In this document: positions 46,315 to 55,129 of the stretch, piece after piece | Layout: each line of letters starts with the position of its first letter | Numbering within the stretch: the stretch's first letter is position 1 | Origin: an uncultured Pseudomonadales bacterium | GTDB lineage: Bacteria; Pseudomonadota; Gammaproteobacteria; Pseudomonadales; CANNCY01 | NCBI GenBank assembly: GCA_947503335.1 | Contig: CANNCY010000002.1 | Span: 434,001 to 498,000 of the forward strand | Length of the DNA: 64,000 nucleotides | Reading direction: 5' to 3' | Made by a program: the position numbers and the translations under genes | Notes under the pieces: model-generated | Told to the model about the DNA's origin: nothing | Databases searched by the model: none | What the model saw: only the letters and a program-made list of their open reading frames with translations

Positions 46315-47535
46315 TCAGTATTGAAATGGCGGCACGGCCCTAGCCCGCTCGGGCGCCCAAAACGGCTTATCTTTTAGCTCGCACTTGGCCACCTTCATTT
46401 TTTGCCGCAGCTCTTGGGTGTAATAGATCTCAGCATAGATATCACCTTTTAGTGCATCAGGCTTAACCATTGCCAACGCGATATTAGCCTTAGCCACCGG
46501 CGACCACATAGCAGAGGTAACGTAACCGATCTCTTTGGTACAGTTTTTATCAGCGTACAACCAAGCTTCTTCAGCTGGCTTATTTCCTTCAATATCTAAT
46601 TTTACTAATCGATACTCAGGGCCTGTTTTTGCCTCTTCGAGAAGCGCCTTCTTGCCGTTAAACATGGGCTTTTTAAAGTTAACAAGCCAATCTAAGTTTA
46701 ACTCTAGAGGCGAGTGATCATGCCTAAAGTGAATCGTTTTATGCGCCTCGTTAAAGTCAACGAACGGCATGATAAAACCAGCTTCGATACGCAGCATATC
46801 GGTGGCAGCTTCGCCGTAGGGGTGCACACCGTAGTTATCTTGCTGCGCATAGATTGCGTCCCATAACTCTATCGCATGGGCGGGGTCGACCCATAGTTCA
46901 TAACCTAAATCACCGGTAAACCCTGTTCTAGACACAGTGATCGGCTTGCCGTTAAAGGTAAACTCGCGTACATCAAAAAGCTTAAGCGTTTCTAGTGCAT
47001 CATCACCTGTAAGATTTAGCGTGCGCAATACTGAATAACTTGTAGGGCCTTGAATAGACAACGCCGCAATATCATCGGTTACGTCGGTGACGGTGACATT
47101 GGTAAAGCCTAGTTTTGCACGACGTAGCCACGCAATCATGGGCGCGCCACACGTTAACATATACTTATCGTCAGCCAATCTAAACACTGCGCCGTCGTCG
47201 ATTAGGCGCCCTTCTTCTGTACACCAAACTGTGTACATGGCACGCCCTACTTTACACTTTGCAAGATCACGCGTGACCATACGATTAAGCATCGCTAACG
47301 CTTGCTCGCCCTCAATCATATACTTTTGCATAGGGCTAATATCGTAAGTGCCACACTGATTGCGTACGCAAAAATATTCGTACTGCGCATCGTAGTAATA
47401 CTCGGCAAATTTATATCCGTTCCACTCGGCCCATGCACCACGTACATTGCGTTCGGCTTGACGCTCATGAAATGGCGACAACTTGCCATGCTCATTGGTA
47501 TAGGCCTCGTGCGAAGTCATTAAATTACTCGTCAT
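46315..47535 (-). CDS. GcvT/DmdA-superfamily folate-dependent C1 transferase
   Basis: A 406-residue member of the aminomethyltransferase superfamily, which moves a methyl or methylene group from a substrate to tetrahydrofolate. Motifs: CGTYDISPMQKYMIEG (start of the folate-binding domain), CTEEGRLIDDGAVFRL with the conserved acidic pair, RTGFTGDLGYELWVD, and a C-terminal barrel with IGYVTSAMWSPVAKANIALA. It is not next to gcvH/gcvP, and the N-terminal 50 residues differ from GcvT, so glycine cleavage is unlikely. Demethylation of a methylated amine, ether or sulfonium (DmdA-like) is possible. I chose ATG 47533-47535 because TGAGG lies 9 nt upstream. It overlaps the upstream flavoprotein gene by 11 bp. 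Confidence 0.8.
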   Translation of the reverse strand: MTSNLMTSHEAYTNEHGKLSPFHERQAERNVRGAWAEWNGYKFAEYYYDAQYEYFCVRNQCGTYDISPMQKYMIEGEQALAMLNRMVTRDLAKCKVGRAMYTVWCTEEGRLIDDGAVFRLADDKYMLTCGAPMIAWLRRAKLGFTNVTVTDVTDDIAALSIQGPTSYSVLRTLNLTGDDALETLKLFDVREFTFNGKPITVSRTGFTGDLGYELWVDPAHAIELWDAIYAQQDNYGVHPYGEAATDMLRIEAGFIMPFVDFNEAHKTIHFRHDHSPLELNLDWLVNFKKPMFNGKKALLEEAKTGPEYRLVKLDIEGNKPAEEAWLYADKNCTKEIGYVTSAMWSPVAKANIALAMVKPDALKGDIYAEIYYTQELRQKMKVAKCELKDKPFWAPERARAVPPFQY

Positions 47536-49147
47536 AAAAATCATCCTCAGGAACAGTATTCGCCTTTTTCAAGTCCATCAAAATTTCTCGTGCTGCGTTT
47601 GCGCCACAAGCCGAAGACACACCACCACCTGGGTGAGTTGACGAGCCGCACATATACATATTTTTGACTGGCATACGATATTGAGAGTAACCCGGGAAAG
47701 GTCGGTTAAATAACAACTGATCGATTGTAAGTTCACCCTGAAAGATATTACCTTCAGTAAGCCCTACTTCATTTTCAATCTCGAACGGCGTACGTACCTC
47801 AGCATGAATAATTAGGTCTTTAAAGCCGGGCGAATAGCGCTCGATTTTGTTAATCACACTATCGGCAAAAGCATCGCGTTTTTCTGGTGTCCATGGGCCG
47901 TCTGCCAACTCGTGTGGGCAGTACTGAATAAAGTTAGACATCCAGTGTTGCCCTGGCGGCGCTACCGTTGGATCCCATACCGAAGGAATCACCGATTCAA
48001 TAAATGGGTCATCGCTCCATGTGCCTCGCTTCCAGCAGTCGTAGGCTTTTTCCATCGTTTTAAGCGAACCACAGAACCCCTGACCGCCACGATTAATATA
48101 ACGATTGTCGGGCACGCCTATGAATTTAGGCAGCCCGCTCAAAGCAATGTTCACCTTGCCTGACGACCCTCTAATCTTAAAGTTTGAAGCCTGCTTAAAG
48201 ATACGCTCTGGAATATCTTTGCGATCAACAATCTTCGTAAAGGTACGCTTTGCATCTAGGTTTGACACTACAATCTTTGATCGCAACTCGTCGCCATTTT
48301 CAAGTACAACACCAGCGGCCTTGCCGTTCTCAACTAACACCTGCGCCACACCCGAGTTGGTACGTACTTCGGCACCATGTGATTTAGCGGCACTCATAAG
48401 CGCGTTAGAGATAGCACCCATGCCACCACGCGCTAACCCCCACGCACCGATGTTGCCATCTACATCACCCATTACATGATGAAGCAAAATGTAAGCAGAC
48501 CCTGGCGAGTCAACACCAAGGGCGGTACCAATGATACCTGGGCTTGCCATCGCAGCCTTAATTAACGGGTCGTCAAAGTATTCTTCTAAAAACTCGGTAG
48601 CGCTCATTGTGAAAAAGCGAATGTACTCGTACAGCTGCTTTTCACCAATCGAGAAAAATGTTTTACCAAGCCACAACAATTCGTGAATGTCTCGTGGTTT
48701 AAACGACGTCGGGTCTGGTGGCGTACGCAACAACGTTTTACGAATCAGCTGTGCATAACGAGCCAAGTCAGTTTCAAAGCGGTGACGTGAATCAGCATCA
48801 TGTGGGTTACGTCGGCGCCATTCATTATAGCCAGCAGACTCATTAGGATAATCAACTAGTACATCGTTTAATTGATCGCCAAAATTAACCGTTCCTAAGT
48901 AAGGCACCAGTACTAAACCGTGGCGCGCTAGATCAAGATCACGATGAATAGCCTGACGCATCATTGAACAAACATAAGAACAGTTCGAGTATTTGAACCC
49001 TTGCTCTAGCTCGCGGGTTACGGCAGCTCCGCCAATGTAATCATTCTTTTCTAGAACTAATACATCTAGGCCGGCCTTCGCAAGATAGGCAGCATTTGTT
49101 AGACCGTTGTGCCCAGCACCAATAATAATTGCATCGTACTGTTTCAT
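47525..49147 (-). CDS. PYROXD2/CrtI-like FAD-dependent oxidoreductase 2
   Basis: A 540-residue flavoprotein of the phytoene desaturase-like NAD(P)/FAD oxidoreductase family. The N-terminal dinucleotide fold reads IIIGAGHNGLTNAAYLAKAG; the C-terminal FAD signature is MYMCGSSTHPGGGVSSACG. The frame opens 25 codons further upstream, but ATG 49145-49147 follows AAGGAG and overlaps the previous stop by 4 bp, so it is the start. No carotenoid genes are nearby, so carotenoid desaturation is unlikely. Probably paired with the neighbouring flavoprotein on a shared substrate that passes its C1 unit to the GcvT-like enzyme; this is inference from operon structure. Confidence 0.83.
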   Translation of the reverse strand: MKQYDAIIIGAGHNGLTNAAYLAKAGLDVLVLEKNDYIGGAAVTRELEQGFKYSNCSYVCSMMRQAIHRDLDLARHGLVLVPYLGTVNFGDQLNDVLVDYPNESAGYNEWRRRNPHDADSRHRFETDLARYAQLIRKTLLRTPPDPTSFKPRDIHELLWLGKTFFSIGEKQLYEYIRFFTMSATEFLEEYFDDPLIKAAMASPGIIGTALGVDSPGSAYILLHHVMGDVDGNIGAWGLARGGMGAISNALMSAAKSHGAEVRTNSGVAQVLVENGKAAGVVLENGDELRSKIVVSNLDAKRTFTKIVDRKDIPERIFKQASNFKIRGSSGKVNIALSGLPKFIGVPDNRYINRGGQGFCGSLKTMEKAYDCWKRGTWSDDPFIESVIPSVWDPTVAPPGQHWMSNFIQYCPHELADGPWTPEKRDAFADSVINKIERYSPGFKDLIIHAEVRTPFEIENEVGLTEGNIFQGELTIDQLLFNRPFPGYSQYRMPVKNMYMCGSSTHPGGGVSSACGANAAREILMDLKKANTVPEDDFYDE

Positions 49148-50673
49148 CGTAAGATCTCCTTCGCTGCATTGCGACCAGCTGCACCCATCAAGCCGCCACC
49201 AGGGTGACAACCCGCACTGCATAGATGTAAGTTCTCAATGGGCGAGTTGTACTGCGCGGCGCCATAGGTGGGGCGCATCATTAAAATTTGATCAGCGGCA
49301 AATTCGCCGTGATGCCAATGACCGCCCGTTACACCGTATTCTTTTTCTAAATCATCAGGCGTCAGCAGCTCTGCTGCTTCAACCAGTTCGCCAATACCTG
49401 GCGCATATTTTTCAAGTACCGCAATCAGCTTTTGCACGTAAGCCAACTTTGCCTGCTCGCTCCAACCGCCTTCGATATGCTGAGGCAAGTACATAACATT
49501 CGCTTGTAAAAGTGCTTTGCCAGCAGGTGCCACATTGCTATCAACGCTTGACGGAATCGTTACCTCAAGAACAGGGTGCTCGCTGGGCAGATCGTATTTA
49601 GTGTCGTCGAAAGCAAATTCGATGTCGTCCATCTTATCTGCCAATATCAGACGACCATTGTCGGCCACATCGGCGCTAAATTTCGGTGTCGATTTAAGCG
49701 CGATATTTAGCTTGCCGACCAAACCCTTGCTTCTAAATCGATCGATTCGCCCGATAAATTCGATCTCTTGATAGTCGGCCGGTACTAACTTCATAAAGGT
49801 TGATTTAGGGTCAACACCCGACACTACGCGTCTAGCATTGATATGCTCACCGTCGGTCAGCTTTACGCCAGTGGCCACCACAGTCGACTCATCAGCGCTT
49901 ACTAGTACTTGCTCGACCCGAGTGTTTGTTTTGATCGTAACGCCAGCATCGATAGCTGCCTGTGTTAGCGCCGAAATCAACTGACTAGAACCTAGCGATA
50001 CACCACCCTCGGTGCTAGAGCTCATCTTCAGTAATAGCGCTAGTACTGCACTATTAGGCGAACGAGGGGCAAGCCGCGCTCCCTGAAGACCATCCCAGCT
50101 TAAGGCAGCTTTTAGTAGCGGTGATTCAAAGTTCTCATCCATCAAATCGCGCATCGGTAAACTAAAGACTCGCAAAAATTCTTGCATGTCTTCTTTACCC
50201 ATTAGGCGAATGTTTAATCCCATTTTGGCGAATACGCCAATCTCTCGAAGGCTGTTGTCACCCACCTTTGGTATCGCCGTATTCCAAGAGCTATTTAGCG
50301 CCTTGGCATATTTTTTAAGGCTACGACGTAGTGTTTTATAGGCAGCCTGATCGCTGTCACTTGCCCCTTCAAGATCGTCACCTAGAACGCTAATTGATTG
50401 ACCATCGCTACCCACAGCGATCAAGGGCGAGTCTGCACCTTGATTAGCATAGCCGTATTTCGACAAGCCTAGGTCTTTAACAACCTGATCTGAAAAATGC
50501 TGAACATAGTTTGCCACGGGCGCATTAAACCCTTGTGCAAATTCGCGCTTCTTAGCAAGGCCGCCTACCTGATCACCTGCCTCTAACAGCACCACCTTTT
50601 GGCCCGCTTTAGCAAGGTAAGTAGCGCACACAAGCCCGTTGTGCCCACCACCGATAATGATTGAATCAAACAC
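49144..50673 (-). CDS. PYROXD2/CrtI-like FAD-dependent oxidoreductase 1
   Basis: A 509-residue paralogue of the downstream flavoprotein: IIIGGGHNGLVCATYLAKAG at the N-terminus and LHLCSAGCHPGGGLMGAAG at the C-terminus. The middle differs enough to suggest different roles or a heteromer. First gene of the operon flavoprotein 1 - flavoprotein 2 - GcvT-like - NTF2-AraC, with overlaps or very short gaps throughout. The 156 bp upstream include a terminator-like hairpin after the S9 peptidase gene and an AT-rich stretch (50685-50705) that could hold the operon promoter. Confidence 0.83.
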   Translation of the reverse strand: MFDSIIIGGGHNGLVCATYLAKAGQKVVLLEAGDQVGGLAKKREFAQGFNAPVANYVQHFSDQVVKDLGLSKYGYANQGADSPLIAVGSDGQSISVLGDDLEGASDSDQAAYKTLRRSLKKYAKALNSSWNTAIPKVGDNSLREIGVFAKMGLNIRLMGKEDMQEFLRVFSLPMRDLMDENFESPLLKAALSWDGLQGARLAPRSPNSAVLALLLKMSSSTEGGVSLGSSQLISALTQAAIDAGVTIKTNTRVEQVLVSADESTVVATGVKLTDGEHINARRVVSGVDPKSTFMKLVPADYQEIEFIGRIDRFRSKGLVGKLNIALKSTPKFSADVADNGRLILADKMDDIEFAFDDTKYDLPSEHPVLEVTIPSSVDSNVAPAGKALLQANVMYLPQHIEGGWSEQAKLAYVQKLIAVLEKYAPGIGELVEAAELLTPDDLEKEYGVTGGHWHHGEFAADQILMMRPTYGAAQYNSPIENLHLCSAGCHPGGGLMGAAGRNAAKEILR

Positions 50674-50771
50674 CCAAAGCCCCTTAATTATTCGTTTAAT
50701 TTAGCTTTGGGGCAGTATATCGAGCAGAACGCGGCAAACGCCTCCGAACTTACAGGATAAGAATTTCTTGT

Positions 50772-50808
50772 GGGCTAGGCCGACAACGAAACGGTGCCGG
50801 CCTAACCC
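50772..50808 (-). terminator. Terminator-like hairpin after the S9 peptidase gene
   Basis: GGGCTAGGCCG (50772-50782) pairs with CGGCCTAACCC (50798-50808): 10 of 11 positions pair, 15-nt loop. No T-tract follows on the minus strand, so Rho-independent stopping is uncertain. It separates the peptidase from the flavoprotein operon. Confidence 0.5.
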
Positions 50809-50829
50809 CTATTTAACAAAGACTAAGAA

Positions 50830-53052
50830 TTAGTCTTTGAGATGGGTGTCAAAGTGGCGAGTAATAGTGCGGTACAGGTGTAGCTGCACTTTCTTGCCGC
50901 GCATACTGTGTTTCGAGCCAGGGTAAGTCATCACCGAGAATGTCTTGCCTTGATCCTGCAGCTCTTTAAACACCTTAGTAGCATGAGTAAATAGAACGTT
51001 ATCATCGGCCATGCCGTGATAGATCATCAACTCGCCCTTAAGGTTTTTAGCGTAAGGGATCACGCTAGATGCAGTATAAGCATCACCATCAACGCGCGGG
51101 TCGCCCATAAAGCGTTCAGTGTAGTGGGTGTCATATAAGGCCCAGTCACTTACTGGCGCACCCGACACACCGGCGGCAAACACGTTAGGCGCCTTGAACA
51201 TTGACATCATTGTCATGTAGCCGCCATAACTATGACCGTATATAGCTATCTTGTCTGCGTTAACATAAGGCAGTGTTTTCAAGAAACGCGCACCAGCCAC
51301 CTGATCGCGAACCTCAGGCTCTCCCATGTTCTTATAGATTGGCGCTTTAAATTTAACACCACGATGATACGAGCCACGGTTATCTAGCGAGAAAACGACG
51401 TACCCTTGCTGAGCAAGGTACTGCAAATAGAGGTTGCGCGAACTCCAGCCATTTTGCACTACCTGCACACCTGGGCCACCATAGGTGTATACCACCACAG
51501 GATACTTTTTAGTCTCATCAAAGTTAGTCGGCTTTAAAAGACGATACTGCAATGGCTGGCCATCATCAGCTTTAATATACCCGTACTCTGGCGTACCCAA
51601 TCCCGCTACGTATGGCGCCAATGGGTGATCACCTTTAACTGCATTTTCTTCTACCCAAGTAATCAACTCGCCAGTGCGATCATAAAGACCTACCGACGTG
51701 GGCGAGTTGTAGCTTGAAGCGCTGGCGATGAAGGTTTTTTGATCGCTTGCTAGGTTAATACTGTGTGTTTTGCCTGCCTTGGTAAGCGCAAGTACTGGGC
51801 CGTTTTTATTCAACGACGTGCGATATAGGTGTTGCTCTAACACATCAGTGTAACGCCCAGTAAAGTAGATCGTGCCCTGCGACTCGTCGATACCAGCTAG
51901 CGCGCCAACTTCCCAGTTGCCCGATGTAATTTGGCGTACCAACTCGCCCGAGTTGTTGTATAGGTATAGATGCATGTAACCATTGCGTTCAGACAACCAG
52001 ACAAACTGATCAGAGTCTTTCAAAAAGCGAAGACTGTCGTGAATATCAATCCAGGTAGATGAGGTTTCATCAACCAAAATACGCTGTGCCAAGTTATCTA
52101 CATTCACTGCACGTAGCTGAAGATGCTGCTGCGAGCGGTTCTGCCATTGGTAGGTCACTTCACGACTGTTCGGCATCCACATGACGCGCGCCAAGTAAAA
52201 TTCTTCACCCTTCGAAACATCAATCCAACGGGTCTGTTCGTTATTGCGCGAATAGATACCCAACTTCAGCTCGACGTTATCAGTACCAGCAAATGGGTAA
52301 CGCTGATCGATAAGCTTAACTTCGTCAGCATAGATCTCGTTGCGAGTTACCAAATCAACAGGCGTTTCATCTACCTGCGTATAGGCGATGTGTGCTTCGT
52401 CAGGTGACCACCAGTAACCTGTCATTCGCCCCATCTCTTCTTGGGCAACAAACTCGGCCATTCCGTTTTTGATCACGCCACCACCGTCGGTGGTAATCGC
52501 TTTCTCTTCACCAGTCTCTAAGTCGATGGTGTATAGATTTTGCTCGCGAATAAACGAAACGTAGTTACCCTTGGGTGAGAAACGCGAATCGGTTTCGAAC
52601 GCCTCAGTGTCAGTTAACTGCTTACTACTGCCGCTAGCCAGGGTGTAAACAAATAGGTCACCGTTGATAGGAAACAAAAGCTGCTTACCATCATCAGACC
52701 ATTTGTATTCTAATATGCCGCGGCCATACACACGCATGCGCTCGCGACGGGCTTTTTCTTCGTCGCTTAGATTTTCTTGACCACTAAACAACGATGTCGA
52801 GTCGACCAACATGCGCTTAGTTTTATCGGCGATGTTGTATTCCCATAGGTCGTACTGATCGCGATCATTCTCTTTACCCTGTAAAAAGGTAATACGTGAC
52901 CCATCGGGCGAGTATTGAAGACGAACAGGGCGCTTACCAGAGAGCGAAGGATCTTCTACAATACGTTCAAGCGTGAGGGGTTGGTAATCGGCAGATTCAG
53001 CCCAAGCTTGTACACTTAAGCAGCTTGCCAAAATAAGGCTAATTAGTCGCAT
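50830..53052 (-). CDS. Exported dipeptidyl-peptidase IV-like S9 peptidase
   Basis: A 740-residue serine peptidase with signal peptide (about 1-19, ending QAWA). The beta-propeller (about 40-480) leads to an alpha/beta-hydrolase domain. Catalytic Ser in YGHSYGGYMTMM, Asp in HGMADDNVLF and His in SKHSMRG. The double Glu of DPP4 is seen in VAQEEMGR, which anchors the substrate amino terminus, so dipeptide release after proline is likely. The ATG at 53050-53052 has AAGAG 6 nt upstream; an ATG two codons earlier has no spacing to it. Probably periplasmic. Confidence 0.9.
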   Translation of the reverse strand: MRLISLILASCLSVQAWAESADYQPLTLERIVEDPSLSGKRPVRLQYSPDGSRITFLQGKENDRDQYDLWEYNIADKTKRMLVDSTSLFSGQENLSDEEKARRERMRVYGRGILEYKWSDDGKQLLFPINGDLFVYTLASGSSKQLTDTEAFETDSRFSPKGNYVSFIREQNLYTIDLETGEEKAITTDGGGVIKNGMAEFVAQEEMGRMTGYWWSPDEAHIAYTQVDETPVDLVTRNEIYADEVKLIDQRYPFAGTDNVELKLGIYSRNNEQTRWIDVSKGEEFYLARVMWMPNSREVTYQWQNRSQQHLQLRAVNVDNLAQRILVDETSSTWIDIHDSLRFLKDSDQFVWLSERNGYMHLYLYNNSGELVRQITSGNWEVGALAGIDESQGTIYFTGRYTDVLEQHLYRTSLNKNGPVLALTKAGKTHSINLASDQKTFIASASSYNSPTSVGLYDRTGELITWVEENAVKGDHPLAPYVAGLGTPEYGYIKADDGQPLQYRLLKPTNFDETKKYPVVVYTYGGPGVQVVQNGWSSRNLYLQYLAQQGYVVFSLDNRGSYHRGVKFKAPIYKNMGEPEVRDQVAGARFLKTLPYVNADKIAIYGHSYGGYMTMMSMFKAPNVFAAGVSGAPVSDWALYDTHYTERFMGDPRVDGDAYTASSVIPYAKNLKGELMIYHGMADDNVLFTHATKVFKELQDQGKTFSVMTYPGSKHSMRGKKVQLHLYRTITRHFDTHLKD

Positions 53053-53107
53053 AATCATCTCTTAATAGGTTTGCGCACATTGTAGAGTAACAAGGGGCCA
53101 ATTTCAC

Positions 53108-53755
53108 ATGAGCATCAGTATTCACCAATTAAGCGTTGGCAAGCCTGAACCCATTCAAGACTATAACGGCAAATACTTTACCTCTAGTATGCGCCGCAAG
53201 CCCGTAGCCCACTCAGTACAGCTAACACTTACCGGCATCACGGGCGACAAAGTCGGGGCGAGTTTTCATGGCGGCCCCAATCGAGCGCTGCATTTGTTCC
53301 CTTTCGAGCACTATGAGTTTTTCAATGCAAAAGCAGGCGAAACACTCAACATACCGACCTTTGGCGAAAACCTTACTACTGTGGGCGCACTAGAAACCGA
53401 TGTGCGTATAGGCGATCAGTTAGCTCTAGGCTCGGCGATCATCGAAGTGTCACAGCCTACCGAACGCTGTAAGAATATTGGCCGAAGCGCGGGTTACCGC
53501 GACATGCTGAGCTGGATTCACCAACATATGTATACAGGCTGGTACGTACGCGTATTGCAAGAAGGTGTGTTTAGCCCTGACGACCGTATCGAATTGATCG
53601 AAAAAGGCCCTGATTGGTTGTTACTTGATGACCTGAATCAGGCGCTATTTAAAACGCCCAACCCAGAGCTAGTTGAAGCCGCTCTCAAGAGCGACTTGCC
53701 AGCCAATGAATGGAAAGAACGCGCTGTAAAGTTAGCCAGCCGCCTTACTACCTAA
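53108..53755 (+). CDS. MOSC-domain protein, YiiM-like
   Basis: A 215-residue molybdenum-cofactor sulfurase C-terminal (MOSC) domain protein. Key blocks match E. coli YiiM, which confers resistance to N-hydroxylated base analogues: FHGGPNRALHLFPFEHYEFF, FGENLTTVGALETDVRIGD and the conserved Cys in QPTERCKNIG. YiiM reduces N-hydroxylated substrates with a molybdenum centre. The C-terminal helical part (about 160-215) is also YiiM-like. Divergent from the S9 peptidase; stop overlaps the M28 peptidase stop by 8 bp. Confidence 0.85.
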   Translation: MSISIHQLSVGKPEPIQDYNGKYFTSSMRRKPVAHSVQLTLTGITGDKVGASFHGGPNRALHLFPFEHYEFFNAKAGETLNIPTFGENLTTVGALETDVRIGDQLALGSAIIEVSQPTERCKNIGRSAGYRDMLSWIHQHMYTGWYVRVLQEGVFSPDDRIELIEKGPDWLLLDDLNQALFKTPNPELVEAALKSDLPANEWKERAVKLASRLTT

Positions 53756-55124
53756 AGAATTGCCCCGCGGCTCCCGGAAACACAATCGGGCTGCGCGTAC
53801 CATTGGCGCCCACTGCCGACACGCCAAACAAGTAGTTGTCGATTACAAGGTTTTTTAAGGTAAAGCTGTTGATGTTGCCCACATAACGGCTGTTCGTCCA
53901 TTGGCTGTCGGTGGTTTTACGCCAGTGCACACGATACCCCTCTGCGCCGCTCACCGCTGACCATTCAAGCTTTGTATGCGCCGATACCTGCCCACTGATC
54001 TTTACATCTGATGGTGGTGCCGGCGCCCAAGCCATTGCAGCTAGGTTAATCGCATTTAACGCCGTTAACTTGGCGGTAAAATCGAAATCAACAAACTCAA
54101 TAGTATCGCCATAGGTCACGCCATTGTCAGTGCGAAGATCTTGATGCTGACGATCATAGTGCTCGTTGGTCTCCATAATACGCACACCCGGCATGCCCGC
54201 CTTATTAAACGGAAAATGATGACCACCACGACCAAAACGATCTAAACGGTACACCGTTTCGATATCTAGGTTAGTCATGTATTGCTCGCCATTACGTTTA
54301 ATATATCGCGCTAAATTTCGCGATGCCGAATCGTTTTCACCACCACTAAAGTAACGCTCGCGCGCCTCGTCTTTAGTTTCAGCAATGCGCACACCTTCAG
54401 AGAAAACGCGCACTGTATGGTTACTAACCACGCCATTGATGCCAGCGATGTTACCAATCATGTCGTTGTTCAAAACCGCCTGCACCTGCCAGCCATTTTG
54501 CTTTGCGTAGTCGGCTAATATCGCACCACCATAAAGCCCCTGCTCTTCGCCCGACAAGGCCGCGTAAACGATAGAGCCATCAAACTGATAGTTAGACAGC
54601 ACTCGCGCCGCCTCGATCGCACCCGCGACACCGGTTGCATTGTCATTGGCACCGGGCGAGTCGTCGATACCATTTAATGGGTCGGTCACGCGCGAGTCTA
54701 TATCACCGCTCATGATAACCATACGATTAGGGTCAGTTTTGCCACGCTGAATAGCGATTACATTAACCACTTCAGTAGGCTCTGGGATACGACGCCCTTC
54801 TACCGTATCGCTGACATAGATTACTTCTAGGCAGCCGCCACAGTCGTTAGAAATTTTTTCAAATTCGCTTTTGATCCAGCGGCGTGCAGCACCAATACCG
54901 CGGCTGTCTGACTTAGTGTCTGACAATGTATGGCGAGTACCAAAGTTGACTAGCTTTTCGACATCGATCTTTAAGCGCTCGGCGCGAACGTCATCGGCAA
55001 TGACGTACAAATCCATATTTTCAGCAGAGGGTGCGGTGGGCTCAATGACCTGACTGGCAGCTGCCATCTGAGCGAATACAGCAAACGCCGCACTCGCACC
55101 TAATATCGTTTTGTGAAGCATCAC
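53748..55124 (-). CDS. Exported M28 zinc peptidase with a fibronectin III-like C-terminus
   Basis: A 458-residue aminopeptidase-like protein with a signal peptide (about 1-23, ending AAA). Zinc-site features of family M28: SGDIDSR, SPGANDNATGVAGAIEAARV, LSGEEQGLYGG (catalytic Glu pair) and NNDMIGN. A late His is in FGRGGHHFPF. Residues about 370-455 look like one fibronectin type III module (KLEWSAVSGAEGYRVHWRKT). Five bases after the M20 gene on the same strand, so the two form an exported peptidase operon. Confidence 0.88.
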   Translation of the reverse strand: MMLHKTILGASAAFAVFAQMAAASQVIEPTAPSAENMDLYVIADDVRAERLKIDVEKLVNFGTRHTLSDTKSDSRGIGAARRWIKSEFEKISNDCGGCLEVIYVSDTVEGRRIPEPTEVVNVIAIQRGKTDPNRMVIMSGDIDSRVTDPLNGIDDSPGANDNATGVAGAIEAARVLSNYQFDGSIVYAALSGEEQGLYGGAILADYAKQNGWQVQAVLNNDMIGNIAGINGVVSNHTVRVFSEGVRIAETKDEARERYFSGGENDSASRNLARYIKRNGEQYMTNLDIETVYRLDRFGRGGHHFPFNKAGMPGVRIMETNEHYDRQHQDLRTDNGVTYGDTIEFVDFDFTAKLTALNAINLAAMAWAPAPPSDVKISGQVSAHTKLEWSAVSGAEGYRVHWRKTTDSQWTNSRYVGNINSFTLKNLVIDNYLFGVSAVGANGTRSPIVFPGAAGQFFR

Positions 55125-55129
55125 GCCCC

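Noticed and set aside
46315-47535. Glycine cleavage T protein (gcvT), with a glycine riboswitch upstream
   Set aside because: No gcvH or gcvP nearby and an atypical N-terminus; 50674-50829 shows no glycine aptamer core, only a simple hairpin.
47525-50673. Carotenoid biosynthesis (phytoene desaturases)
   Set aside because: No crtB, crtE or crtY in the window, and the proteins fit the PYROXD2-like branch of the fold better.
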